This document shows, piece after piece, positions 52,300-63,364 of a stretch of DNA of 64,000 nt. Source of the DNA: UBA4742 sp963773335. GTDB taxonomy: Bacteria; Actinomycetota; Acidimicrobiia; Acidimicrobiales; Acidimicrobilacustridaceae. The notes under the pieces are model-generated. The model had not been told where the DNA came from. It saw nothing but the letters and a program-made list of their open reading frames with translations, and ran no database searches. The stretch lies in the NCBI GenBank assembly GCA_963773335.1, contig CAVZAT010000003.1, forward strand, positions 248,001-312,000, written 5' to 3'. The translations under genes were made by a program, and so were the position numbers. Positions within the stretch are counted from its first letter, which is position 1, and each line of letters starts with the position of its first letter.

Positions 52300-52378
52300 G
52301 ATGTCATCGTTGCACTTCGGATGGGTGCAGTGGCGAACCGGGCCGGGGACAGCGCTGAGGCCACGCCCGGCCGGCCGG

Positions 52379-52384
52379 TAGCCT
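52379..52384 (+). promoter_or_regulatory. -10-like hexamer for leaderless rarA
   Basis: TAGCCT lies 6 bases before ATG 52391. Confidence 0.45.
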
Positions 52385-52390
52385 CGGGCC

Positions 52391-53761
52391 ATGGCCAGCG
52401 CGTCGCCGAGCGACCTGTTCTCCGCCGCCGCGTCGGATCGCCTGGCTCGCCAGGCGCCACTGGCGGCGCGGCTGCGTCCGGCCGCGCTCGACGAGATCGT
52501 CGGCCAGGAGCACCTGATCGGCCCGGGACAACCCTTGCGCGCCCTCATCGAAGCGGATCGGTTGTCGTCGGTCATCCTCTGGGGGCCGCCGGGCACCGGC
52601 AAGACCACGCTGGCGCAGCTCATCGCCCACACGACGGCGAAGGCGTACGTGCAGCTCTCCGCAGTGAACGCCACTGTCAAGGACGTGCGGGAGGTGGCCC
52701 AGTCCGCCCAGGACCGCCTCGGTCAGCACGGCCAAGGCACGATCCTGTTCCTCGACGAGGTCCACCGGTTCAACAAGGCGCAGCAGGACGCGCTGCTGCC
52801 GTCGGTGGAGTCAGGATTGCTGGTGCTCATCGGGGCCACCACCGAGAACCCGTACTTCGAGGTGAACCCTCCGCTCCTGTCGCGCTCCACGTTGTTCCGC
52901 CTCGCTCCGCTGGACCTGGGCGCGCTCACCAGCCTGGTCGAGCGGGGACTGGCCGCGGAGGGGGCGACCGCCGCGCCCGACGCCGTCACCCACATGGTGG
53001 AGCGGGCCGGAGGCGACGGGCGCCATGCGCTGACCAGCACCGAGGTGGCCGTCGCGCTGGCTCGACAACGAGGGGAGCCGCCGGTCGTGGAGCTGGCCGA
53101 TGCCGAAGCCGCGCTGGGGACCAAGGCGCTGCGGTACGGCCGAGACGACCACTACGACGTCATCAGCGCGTTCATCAAGAGCATCCGCGGTTCCGATCCC
53201 GACGCCGGCCTCTACTGGCTGGCCCGGATGCTCGAGTCAGGTGAGGACGCCCGGTTCATCGCCCGCCGCCTGGTCATCCTGGCCTCCGAGGACATCGGCC
53301 GAGCCGACTCCACCAGCCTCCTGGTGGCCGACGCCGCGGCACGCGCCGTCGAGTTCGTGGGGCTGCCCGAAGCGCAGCTGAACCTGGCCCACGCCGTGGT
53401 GCACCTGGCCACGGCCCCCAAGTCGAACCGGGTGACCCTGGCCCTGGGCCGGGCCCGCGCCGACGTGGCCGAGCGTGCCCCGGGCGAGGTGCCCGACCAC
53501 CTGCGTGACGCCCACTACCGCGCCGCCGCCGGCCTGGGTCACGGTCAGGGCTATCGGTACCCCCACGACGACCCCCGCGGGTGGGTGCCCCAGCAGTACC
53601 GCCCCGGGGAGTTGGACGGCAACGTGTACTACGAGCCGTCGAGCCACGGCGACGAGGCGGCGCTGCGTCAGGTGGACAGGTCCGCGGGGCCAGGTTCAGG
53701 CCCGACCGTCGTGCCACCGGTACAGCCCGCGGTCCGACCTGGTGAGGAGGTCGGACCGTGA
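52391..53761 (+). CDS. rarA: Replication-associated recombination protein A (RarA/MgsA)
   Basis: A 456-residue AAA+ ATPase acting at stalled replication forks with single-strand binding protein. Walker A is ILWGPPGTGKTTLAQLIA, Walker B FLDEVHRFNKAQQDALLP, sensor 1 LIGATTENPYFEVNPPLLSR; the helical tetramerisation domain shows RYGRDDHYDVISAFIKSIRGSD, DPDAGLYWLARML and ASEDIGRADS. The C-terminal stretch after QYRPGELDGNVYYEPSSHGDE is a basic/Pro tail. The gene end overlaps the next start by 4 bases. Orthologues lie in the same interval of mycobacterial genomes. Confidence 0.95.
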   Translation: MASASPSDLFSAAASDRLARQAPLAARLRPAALDEIVGQEHLIGPGQPLRALIEADRLSSVILWGPPGTGKTTLAQLIAHTTAKAYVQLSAVNATVKDVREVAQSAQDRLGQHGQGTILFLDEVHRFNKAQQDALLPSVESGLLVLIGATTENPYFEVNPPLLSRSTLFRLAPLDLGALTSLVERGLAAEGATAAPDAVTHMVERAGGDGRHALTSTEVAVALARQRGEPPVVELADAEAALGTKALRYGRDDHYDVISAFIKSIRGSDPDAGLYWLARMLESGEDARFIARRLVILASEDIGRADSTSLLVADAAARAVEFVGLPEAQLNLAHAVVHLATAPKSNRVTLALGRARADVAERAPGEVPDHLRDAHYRAAAGLGHGQGYRYPHDDPRGWVPQQYRPGELDGNVYYEPSSHGDEAALRQVDRSAGPGSGPTVVPPVQPAVRPGEEVGP

Positions 53762-54141
53762 GCGCAGGGGACCTGGTCGCGGTGATCCTGAGCGTGGTGG
53801 TGGTGGCGGTGGTGGCCGCCATGGCCGTGGCCGTGGCCTCGCTGCTGCGATCGCTGCGCGAGTTGCGGGCCACTCTCGAACGGCTACAGGCCGACGCCGT
53901 GCCCCTCATGGGTCAACTGCGCGACACGGTCTCGGCCGCCGGGGCCGAGGTCGACCGGGTGGACGGTCTGCTCGACTCGGCCGAAGCCATCTCGGCGCGG
54001 GTGGACGGGGCGTCGCGGCTGGGTTACCTGGCCTTTCGGGCGCCCGTGATCCGGGTGATGGCCTTCGGTCGTGGCGTGGGCCGGGGCTGGCGACGACTGG
54101 CCGGTCGGGATGCTGCGCCCGCCAAGGCCCGTGTGCGTTGA
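53758..54141 (+). CDS. DUF948-like membrane protein
   Basis: A 127-residue protein. One N-terminal helix (LVAVILSVVVVAVVAAMAVAV) is followed by a heptad-rich coiled region (SLRELRATLERLQADAVPLMGQ, DRVDGLLDSAEAISARVDGAS), the layout of DUF948 proteins. The start at GTG 53758 overlaps rarA by 4 bases and its stop overlaps the next gene by 1 base. These small genes between rarA and alaS are conserved in actinobacterial genomes, but their roles are unknown; the coiled coil suggests a membrane-tethered scaffold. Confidence 0.7.
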   Translation: MSAGDLVAVILSVVVVAVVAAMAVAVASLLRSLRELRATLERLQADAVPLMGQLRDTVSAAGAEVDRVDGLLDSAEAISARVDGASRLGYLAFRAPVIRVMAFGRGVGRGWRRLAGRDAAPAKARVR

Positions 54142-54440
54142 TGTTCAAGCGCGTCCGCTGGTTCACCGTCGGTGTCGTCGCCGGCGCCGGCACCACCATG
54201 TACAGCTACGTGCGGTGGCGCGAGAGCCGCAGTCGTCTGGCACCTGACCGGTTGTCCGAGACGGTGGTGGGCGCGGCGCGGGTGGTCGGCCGGCAGGCTC
54301 GGGTCACTGGTGGCTCCATGTCGTCGGCGCTGCACGAGGCGCTGGCCGAGGGACGCGACGCAATGGCCGAAGCCGAGGCCCGCATCGCCGCGGAGCTGGA
54401 TCGTCCGGGCCCGCGCCCGCCCTCCCGGCCGGACCGCTGA
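54141..54440 (+). CDS. Small hypothetical membrane-associated protein, 99 aa
   Basis: Starts at ATG 54141, overlapping the DUF948-like stop by 1 base. It has an N-terminal short hydrophobic stretch (WFTVGVVAGAGTTMYSYVRW), then amphipathic helices rich in R, A and E (GRDAMAEAEARIAAELDR) and a Pro/Arg tail. It ends 26 bases before alaS. The family is not recognised. The tight packing with the gene before it suggests both proteins act together. Confidence 0.6.
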   Translation: MFKRVRWFTVGVVAGAGTTMYSYVRWRESRSRLAPDRLSETVVGAARVVGRQARVTGGSMSSALHEALAEGRDAMAEAEARIAAELDRPGPRPPSRPDR

Positions 54441-54451
54441 GCCGTGGTCGG

Positions 54452-54457
54452 TAGGCT
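54452..54457 (+). promoter_or_regulatory. -10-like hexamer for leaderless alaS
   Basis: TAGGCT lies 9 bases before ATG 54467. Confidence 0.45.
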
Positions 54458-54466
54458 GGACCGGCC

Positions 54467-57088
<2,622 letters not shown>

Positions 57089-57094
57089 ACGGCC

Positions 57095-57526
57095 GTGCGC
57101 GCCCTGGGCCTCGATCTGGGCTCGCGCCGGATCGGCGTGGCCATCAGCGATCCGGGCGGGGTGCTGGCCACACCGTGCGCGACGGTGGAGCGCTCGGGCG
57201 ACGAGGCCGCCGACCACCGTCGCATCCTGGAACTGGCCGCCGAGTGGGAGGCGACGCGCATCGTGGTCGGTCTGCCGCTGTCGCTGGACGGTTCGGTGGG
57301 CCCGGCCGCGGCCGCCGCGTTGGCCGAGGTCGAGCGGCTGGGTGCCACCACCGACCTACCCGTCGACACCTACGATGAACGCTTCACCACGGTCACCGCC
57401 GATCGACACCTGCGAGCGCAGAACCTGAGTGGTCCGGCCCGCCGCCGCACGATCGATCAGGCGGCGGCCGCCGTCATGCTGCAGTCCTGGCTCGACGGCC
57501 GGCGACCGTCCCCCCGTCCCGAGTGA
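57095..57526 (+). CDS. ruvX: Putative pre-16S rRNA nuclease / Holliday junction resolvase-like RuvX
   Basis: A 143-residue RNase H-fold nuclease (YqgF family). Catalytic acidic residues lie in LGLDLGSRRIGVAISDPGG, VVGLPLSLDGSVGPAA and TYDERFTT, and the C-terminal DQAAAAVMLQSWLDGR. E. coli YqgF processes the 16S rRNA 5' end; the older resolvase name reflects its fold. It starts at GTG 57095. The gene is between alaS and mltG, its usual neighbours in Actinobacteria. Confidence 0.93.
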   Translation: MRALGLDLGSRRIGVAISDPGGVLATPCATVERSGDEAADHRRILELAAEWEATRIVVGLPLSLDGSVGPAAAAALAEVERLGATTDLPVDTYDERFTTVTADRHLRAQNLSGPARRRTIDQAAAAVMLQSWLDGRRPSPRPE

Positions 57527-57533
57527 GCCTTCC

Positions 57534-58652
57534 TTGACCGACACCCTCCTGCCCGACGACCAAGGCGAGCCTGACGCCGTCGGCGAGGAGCCGGTCGTCT
57601 ACCTGCCACCCGAGCGCTCGATGTTGCGCCGGGCCGCGCCGGTGCTGGTCACCATCGTGGCCGTCGTGTTGTTGGTCCTGGGCCTCGGCGGCTGGTGGGT
57701 CGCCCGCCAGGTGAATCCCCCCGGGGCACCCGGCAAGGCGGTCAATGTGGCCATCCCCGACGGGTCGAGCGATGCCCAGATCGCCTCGGTCCTGGCCGCC
57801 CACGGGGTGGTCACCAACGCGTCGGTGTTCCGCTACTACGTGAAGCTCACCTCGGCCGGGCCATTCCGCGCCGGCACCTACGACCTGCACGCACCCGAGG
57901 CCATGAGCGAGGTGGTCAAGCGGCTCGATCGGGCTCCGCTGCCCCCGGCCACCCGGACCGTCGTGATCCCCGAAGGCCTGTGGTTGAGCGAGATCCGGAC
58001 CAAGATCCTGGCCACCTTCCCCGAGATGAAGCCGGCCGACCTCGACCACGCCCTGGCCACGGTGCACTCCAAGTACCAGCCGGCCGGCTCCACCAACCTC
58101 GAGGGGCTCCTGTTCCCCGCGACCTACCAGGTGCCGCTGACCGACGTCGACAACCCGCAGAAGCTGATCGCCCAGATGGTCGCCAAGTTCGATCAGGAAG
58201 CCGACAGCCTGCACCTGGCGGCCCAGGCCAAGGCGCTGGGCTTCACGCCCTACGAGGTGCTCACGGTGGCCTCCATGGTGGAGGAGGAGGCCAAGGTGCC
58301 CGGCGACCGGCCCAAGATCGCTCGGGTCATCTACAACCGGTTGGCCAAGGGGATGAGCCTGGGACTCGACACCACCGTCGAGTACGCCCTCCAACAGCGC
58401 GTGGTGAACATCACGAGCTCCCAGCTGGCCACGCCCTCGCCCTACAACACCCGGCTGCACGCCGGGTTGCCGCCCACGCCCATCAGTTCGCCGGGCCGCG
58501 CCTCGTTGGAGGCAGCCCTGAACCCGACACCGGGGGACTGGATCTACTTCGTGCTGGCCGCCAAGGACGGCAGCCAGTACTTCACCTCCAGCTACAGCGA
58601 CTTCCAGCGGGCCACGGCCAAGGCCAAGGCCGAAGGTCTGTTCGGAGGGTGA
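57534..58652 (+). CDS. mltG: Endolytic transglycosylase MltG
   Basis: A 372-residue membrane protein that cuts nascent peptidoglycan chains. One helix (VLVTIVAVVLLVLGLGGWWV) near residue 40 precedes a LysM-like region (VNVAIPDGSSDAQIASVL) and the YceG domain with LEGLLFPATYQVPL, the catalytic glutamate in VASMVEEEAKVPGDR, and YNTRLHAGLPPTPISSPG. A TTG at 57534 is the only nearby start, 7 bases after ruvX. The stop overlaps the aroE start by 4 bases. Confidence 0.93.
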   Translation: MTDTLLPDDQGEPDAVGEEPVVYLPPERSMLRRAAPVLVTIVAVVLLVLGLGGWWVARQVNPPGAPGKAVNVAIPDGSSDAQIASVLAAHGVVTNASVFRYYVKLTSAGPFRAGTYDLHAPEAMSEVVKRLDRAPLPPATRTVVIPEGLWLSEIRTKILATFPEMKPADLDHALATVHSKYQPAGSTNLEGLLFPATYQVPLTDVDNPQKLIAQMVAKFDQEADSLHLAAQAKALGFTPYEVLTVASMVEEEAKVPGDRPKIARVIYNRLAKGMSLGLDTTVEYALQQRVVNITSSQLATPSPYNTRLHAGLPPTPISSPGRASLEAALNPTPGDWIYFVLAAKDGSQYFTSSYSDFQRATAKAKAEGLFGG

Positions 58653-59497
58653 CTGTTCGGGGGATGATCCCGCCCACCGGCGCCACCCGGGTGGCGGCCG
58701 TGATCGGCGATCCGATCCGTCACTCGCGCTCGCCCCAGATCCTCAACGCCGCCTTCGAGGCCAGGGGCCTGGACTGGGTGTACGTGGCCTTCGAGGTGGC
58801 CCCGGGCCGGGCGGAGGCGGCGCTGGACGCCATGCGCACCTTGGCGTTGGCGGGGCTGTCGGTGACCATGCCTCACAAGACGGCCGTGGCCGATCATCTG
58901 GACGCGACACCCTGGGGCGATCTGTCCGAGACCGCCCGGCGGCTGCGGGCGGTCAACTGCGTGGTGGCCGACGGCGACCGGCTGGTGGGCCACAACACCG
59001 ACGGACCCGGGTTCGTGGCCTCGCTGGCCTCGGATGCCGGTTTCACGGTGGCTGGGCGACGCTGCGCGGTGCTGGGCGGGGGTGGCGCGGCGAGGGCCCT
59101 CGTCCTGGGCCTGGCCGACGCCGGCGCGGCCGACGTCGTGGTGGTCAACCGAACCGCATCGAAGGCCGCCGGCGCCGCGGCCCTGGCCGGGGTTGCCGGT
59201 CGGGTGGGCGAGCCCGCCGACCTGGCTGACGCCGAGCTTGTGGTCAACGCCACCTCAGTGGGGATGGACGGGCGTTCGCTGCCGGTGGAGGAGCGGTGGC
59301 TGGCCCCCGGCCAGCTGGTGGCCGACATCGTCATGTCCCCGCTCGACACCCCGCTGTTGCAGGCCGCCCGAGCGCGGGGGGCGTCCACCCTCGACGGGCT
59401 GGGGATGCTGGTGCGCCAGGCGGCGGTGGCGTTCGAGCTGTGGACGGGCCAGCCCGCCCCGATCGAGGACATGGTCAGCGCCGCTCACGGGCACTAG
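58649..59497 (+). CDS. aroE: Shikimate dehydrogenase
   Basis: Reduces 3-dehydroshikimate to shikimate with NADPH, the fourth step to chorismate. The substrate site shows VIGDPIRHSRSPQILNAAF, GLSVTMPHKTAV and the NADPH loop VLGGGGAARALVLGL, with NRTASKAAG for phosphate binding. GTG 58649 gives a 4-base overlap with mltG (GTGA); ATG 58664 is an alternative without a better ribosome-binding site. The protein is about 282 residues. Four or five shikimate steps thus cluster here, with aroC-aroK and aroB 2 kb downstream. Confidence 0.95.
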   Translation: MTVRGMIPPTGATRVAAVIGDPIRHSRSPQILNAAFEARGLDWVYVAFEVAPGRAEAALDAMRTLALAGLSVTMPHKTAVADHLDATPWGDLSETARRLRAVNCVVADGDRLVGHNTDGPGFVASLASDAGFTVAGRRCAVLGGGGAARALVLGLADAGAADVVVVNRTASKAAGAAALAGVAGRVGEPADLADAELVVNATSVGMDGRSLPVEERWLAPGQLVADIVMSPLDTPLLQAARARGASTLDGLGMLVRQAAVAFELWTGQPAPIEDMVSAAHGH

Positions 59498-59571
59498 ATT
59501 CGCAAAAGGCCCTCTATTCCGGCGTGCAGGCTGCCGATGGAGAGGCGTTCATCCCCTTTTCGGAGGTCATC

Positions 59572-60594
59572 GTGGCTCTTCAGGGCACGCTCGAAACCTT
59601 TGCCCTTCCTGACGTCCTGCGCCTGCTGGCGTCGACCCACAAGACGGGTCGCCTGCGCCTGACCGGTGTCGACGGATCGGGGTCGCTGTGGCTCGAAGGC
59701 GGAGCCATCGTGAGCAGCGAAGCGGCACGGGCACCTCTGGCGGACGGGCCTACCGACGTGCTCTTCGAGCTGCTGCGCTTCAAGGAGGGCGACTTCGTAT
59801 TCGACGACGACGCCACCACCGAGTCCCCGGATTCGCCGACTGAGGTGGAAGACGCCCTGGCCGCGGCCGAGGCCATGCTCGAGGAGTGGAAGTCCATCGA
59901 GGCCGTCGTGCCGTCCCTGGCGGCCTGGATCACCCTGCGCGACGAGCTCTCCGGCGACGAGGTCACCATCGACGCCGTCCACTGGCGCCGGCTGGTTGCC
60001 ATCGGTGGGGGCATCACCGTGTCGGGTCTGGCCGATCAGATGGGGCTGGCCGAGCTGCCCGCCTCCCGCGCCGTGAAGGACCTCGTCGAGTTGGGCCTGG
60101 TCGAACTGGGCGAGGCACCAGCGGGGTCCTTCGAGCCCGAGCCCGCCCCGGCTGCGTCGTTCGACGTGGCCGCCGTCGACTTCGGCGAGCCGTCCGTGGC
60201 CGACGCCGCCCCGGCCATCACCTTCGACTCCGGGTCGCCGGCCAGCGACACCCCGTTGCTGACCGTGGTGGGCGACGGCGACTCCCCCGGTGATGCCGAC
60301 GGGTTCGGCTCCGGTGACCGCTTCGACCCGTCGGGGCTGATCGTGGAGGACACCGGGTTGGGTGTGCCCGAAGCCCCGATGGAGGTCATGTCCGAAGAAG
60401 ACGACATGGCCGACGCGGCCGAGATCGCCCGCCAGCTGGCCAATCTCAGCCCGAAGGCGGCCAAGGCGGTGGCCGCCGCGGCCAAGGCCACCACCTCCGA
60501 GGAGCGCGAAGCCGCGCTGGCCGAGGTCGACGAGACCGAAGACCCGATCAACCGCGGTCTCCTGCTCAAGTTCCTCGGTTCGGTCAACGGCTGA
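59572..60594 (+). CDS. DUF4388 (PATAN-type) domain protein
   Basis: A 340-residue protein. The N-terminal DUF4388 domain is clear: ALQGTLETFALPDVLRLLA, STHKTGRLRLTG, SLWLEGGAIVSSEAARA and LRFKEGDFVFDDDA. In other bacteria DUF4388 domains link two-component systems or GTPase switches to output. A middle winged-helix-like part (VTIDAVHWRRLVAIGGGITV) is followed by a long acidic, low-complexity region. The start GTG 59572 has GGAGG 5 bases upstream, one of the few strong sites in this block. It sits between aroE and the prepilin peptidase. Confidence 0.8.
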   Translation: MALQGTLETFALPDVLRLLASTHKTGRLRLTGVDGSGSLWLEGGAIVSSEAARAPLADGPTDVLFELLRFKEGDFVFDDDATTESPDSPTEVEDALAAAEAMLEEWKSIEAVVPSLAAWITLRDELSGDEVTIDAVHWRRLVAIGGGITVSGLADQMGLAELPASRAVKDLVELGLVELGEAPAGSFEPEPAPAASFDVAAVDFGEPSVADAAPAITFDSGSPASDTPLLTVVGDGDSPGDADGFGSGDRFDPSGLIVEDTGLGVPEAPMEVMSEEDDMADAAEIARQLANLSPKAAKAVAAAAKATTSEEREAALAEVDETEDPINRGLLLKFLGSVNG

Positions 60595-60725
60595 CCGTCG
60601 ACCACGGTCCGGTCCTCCCGGCCCCTGATCGCGCTCATAGGCAGACCGCTGCCGATGGTCGCGGTGCCCCTCCGATGATCCCCCTGCGTTGCGATCGCAT
60701 CCCCGGCGGCAGTGGGCGCGACCGC

Positions 60726-60731
60726 TACCGT
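60726..60731 (+). promoter_or_regulatory. -10-like hexamer for leaderless prepilin peptidase gene
   Basis: TACCGT lies 8 bases before GTG 60740. Confidence 0.4.
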
Positions 60732-60739
60732 GCCCGCCC

Positions 60740-61441
60740 GTGAACGCCCTGCCCGTCGTCTGCGCGCTGCTGGCCGTGCCGGCCACCTGGCTGGCGGGCC
60801 TGCTCATCGATCGCGTCCCGGATCGTCTGGCCCTGTGGCCACCGCCGAGCCTCCGCGTCACCGGGCAGTACCTCTGGTGCGACCTGGTCATGCTGGGCTC
60901 GTTCATCGCCCTGGGCTACCGGTTCGAGTCGGCGCCCGCCCTGCTGGTGGTGGGCTACCTGCTGATGGCCGGGGCATTGATCACGGTGTCGGTCATCGAC
61001 ATCGCCTGCTTCCGGCTGCCCGACCGCATCGTGTTGCCCGCCCTGGGTCTGTTGGCGGTCGTCGTGGTGGCGGAGTCGCTGCGGGCGGGCCACCCCCAGC
61101 GCATCCTGTTCGCCGTGTCCGGCGCGGCGATGTACTTCGGCATCCTGCTGGTCGTGCACCTCATCTCACCCGCGGGCATGGGGTTCGGTGACGTGAAGCT
61201 CGCCGCTCTGATGGGGCTCGGGCTGGGATGGCTGGCCGCCGGCTACGTGACCGCCTTCGTGCTGGTGGTGTGGGCTCTGGGTGTCGGCGCCGTCGTCGCG
61301 TCGTTGGTCGGCCTCAGCCTCATGGCCGTCCAGGGCCTGAAGCGCCGCACGCCGATCCCGTTCGGTCCCTATCTGGCCTTCGGGGCGCTGTTCGTCGTGC
61401 TGTTGAGCCCCCACCTGATCACGCTCAAGCTGAGTGCGTGA
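60740..61441 (+). CDS. A24-family prepilin peptidase (C-terminal domain only)
   Basis: A 233-residue membrane aspartic peptidase. The two catalytic aspartates are seen in VSVIDIACFRLPD and GMGFGDVKLAALMG (GxGD), within about six hydrophobic helices. The N-terminal zinc-binding methyltransferase domain of full-length type IV prepilin peptidases is absent, as usual in Actinobacteria. It would cleave the leader of type IV or Flp pilins, but no pilin genes are in the window. The gene order aroE-peptidase-aroC matches mycobacteria. Confidence 0.88.
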   Translation: MNALPVVCALLAVPATWLAGLLIDRVPDRLALWPPPSLRVTGQYLWCDLVMLGSFIALGYRFESAPALLVVGYLLMAGALITVSVIDIACFRLPDRIVLPALGLLAVVVVAESLRAGHPQRILFAVSGAAMYFGILLVVHLISPAGMGFGDVKLAALMGLGLGWLAAGYVTAFVLVVWALGVGAVVASLVGLSLMAVQGLKRRTPIPFGPYLAFGALFVVLLSPHLITLKLSA

Positions 61442-61501
61442 GCCCTGGCCGAAGTCGGGTGCAGCGGGTTTTCCGGTACGGGTCCCTCGCGGTGTGGCCA
61501 G

Positions 61502-61507
61502 TAGCCT
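61502..61507 (+). promoter_or_regulatory. -10-like hexamer for leaderless aroC-aroK
   Basis: TAGCCT lies 6 bases before ATG 61514. Confidence 0.45.
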
Positions 61508-61513
61508 GAATCC

Positions 61514-63364
61514 ATGCTGCGCTTCTTGACCGCCGGGGAGTCCCACGGCAAGGCCCTGGTGGTCGTGCTCGAGGGCCTGCCCGCCGGCCTGCCGGTGATC
61601 GTCGACGACATCCGGGCCGAGCTGGCCCGTCGTCGGCTGGGCTACGGCCGTGGCCCGCGCATGCGCTTCGAGCAGGACGAGGTGACGATCCTGGCCGGCA
61701 TCCGTCACGGTCGCACGCTGGGCTCGCCGGTGGCCATCGAGATCGCCAACAGCGAGTGGGAGAAGAAGTGGACCGAGGAGATGTCGCCCGCGCCCGGCGC
61801 CACCGCCTCACCCCTCACCGCGCCCCGGCCTGGCCATGCGGATCTGGCCGGCATGCAGAAGTACGACTTCGTCGACGCCCGGGACGTGCTCGAGCGGGCC
61901 TCGGCCCGGGAGACCGCGGCCCGGGTGGCGGCCGGCGCGGTGGCCAAGGTCCTGCTGCGAGGCATCGGCATCGAGGTGGTGTCGCACGTGGTGGCCTTGG
62001 GCGGGGTACGAGCCGATGGCGAGCGCCGTCCCATGCCCGCCGATCTCGACCGGGTGGACGAGTCGCAGGTGCGCTGCTTCGATCCCGGGACCGAGGCGGC
62101 CATGGTGGCCGAGATCAAGGCCGCGGCCGCCCAGGGCGATTCGTTGGGGGGAGTGGTCGAGGTGCTGGGCTATGGCCTGCCTGTCGGCCTGGGCAGCCAC
62201 GTCCACTGGGATCGCAAGCTCGACGCCCTGTTGGCGCAGGCCCTCATGAGCATCCAGGCGGTCAAGGGGGTGGAGCTGGGCGACGGCTTCGACGTGGCCG
62301 CTCGACGGGGGAGCGAGGCCCACGACCCGATCCGCTGGGACATCGACGATCGGGCCTACCGCCGCGACACCACCCGGGCGGGAGGCGTCGAGGGTGGGAT
62401 GAGCACGGGTGAGCTGCTGGTGACCCATGTGGCCATGAAGCCGCTGGCCACGCTGAACCGGCCATCGCTGGGCACGGTCGACACGGTGACCAAGACCGAG
62501 ACCGTGTCGTTCCGCGAGCGCACCGACGTGACCGCCGTGCCCGCCATGGGGGTGGTGGCGGAAACGATGGTGGCGTTGGTGCTGGCCGACGAGGTGCTGC
62601 GCAAGTTCGGCGGTGACTCGATGGTGGAGCTGGTGCGCAACCACGCCGGCTTCCTGGCCCAGGTCCAGTCCGCCGCCGATCTCGAAGTACCCGTCGGCGT
62701 CGAGGAAGCGCCCGGCGAGGTGGAGGCCCCACCGCTCAACTGGGACGCCATCGAGGCCTTCGCCGATCTGGACGTTGCCCCCGCGAAGCTGAATCGTCCC
62801 GCCAGCGCCGACAGCCGGGTCAGGTCCCACGTGGTGCTGGTGGGGATGATGGGATCGGGCAAGACCTCGGTGGGCCAGCGCGTCGCCGAGTCGCTCGGGC
62901 TGTTGTTCCTCGACAGCGACCAGCAGGTCGAGGCGCGCACCGGTCGCACCATCCGGGAGATCTTCGAGACCGACGGCGAGGCGGCCTTCCGCTTCGAGGA
63001 GCGTGCCGCGCTGCGCGACGCCCTGGCCCGACCCGAACCCACGGTGATAGCGGCGGCCGGTGGTGTGGTGCTCGATCCCGCCAACCGCGACCTGCTCCGA
63101 GATCTCCCGCGTCAGGGTGGACACGTGGTGTGGTTGAAGGCGGCACCGTCGATCCTGGCCGAGCGCCTCGTGACCTCGGACCATCGACCCCTGCTGGCCG
63201 ACGATCCGGCCGCCGCGCTGGTCCGCCTCAACGCCGAGCGCGAACCGCTGTACCAGTCGGTGGCCACCATCGTCATCGACGAGCAGCGCGGCACCCGCGT
63301 GCTCGACGTGGCCCAGGTGGCCGCCGCCGTGCACCACCGGCTTGTCGACGGGGACCGGGTGTGA
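61514..63364 (+). CDS. aroC: Fused chorismate synthase-shikimate kinase (AroC-AroK)
   Basis: A single 616-residue open frame joins two enzymes. Residues 1-~385 are chorismate synthase (EPSP to chorismate): MLRFLTAGESHGKALVVV, RRRLGYGRGPRMRFEQDE, SARETAARVAAGAVAK and RAGGVEGGMSTGE. After a ~50-residue linker rich in E, A and P, residues ~440-616 are shikimate kinase (shikimate to shikimate 3-phosphate): VLVGMMGSGKTSVG as P-loop, FLDSDQQVEARTGRTI, EAAFRFEERAAL, AAAGGVVLDP and HRPLLADDP. No stop or frame change lies between, unlike the usual separate aroC and aroK. The linker's third-position GC matches its neighbours. aroB begins within its stop. Confidence 0.93.
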   Translation: MLRFLTAGESHGKALVVVLEGLPAGLPVIVDDIRAELARRRLGYGRGPRMRFEQDEVTILAGIRHGRTLGSPVAIEIANSEWEKKWTEEMSPAPGATASPLTAPRPGHADLAGMQKYDFVDARDVLERASARETAARVAAGAVAKVLLRGIGIEVVSHVVALGGVRADGERRPMPADLDRVDESQVRCFDPGTEAAMVAEIKAAAAQGDSLGGVVEVLGYGLPVGLGSHVHWDRKLDALLAQALMSIQAVKGVELGDGFDVAARRGSEAHDPIRWDIDDRAYRRDTTRAGGVEGGMSTGELLVTHVAMKPLATLNRPSLGTVDTVTKTETVSFRERTDVTAVPAMGVVAETMVALVLADEVLRKFGGDSMVELVRNHAGFLAQVQSAADLEVPVGVEEAPGEVEAPPLNWDAIEAFADLDVAPAKLNRPASADSRVRSHVVLVGMMGSGKTSVGQRVAESLGLLFLDSDQQVEARTGRTIREIFETDGEAAFRFEERAALRDALARPEPTVIAAAGGVVLDPANRDLLRDLPRQGGHVVWLKAAPSILAERLVTSDHRPLLADDPAAALVRLNAEREPLYQSVATIVIDEQRGTRVLDVAQVAAAVHHRLVDGDRV

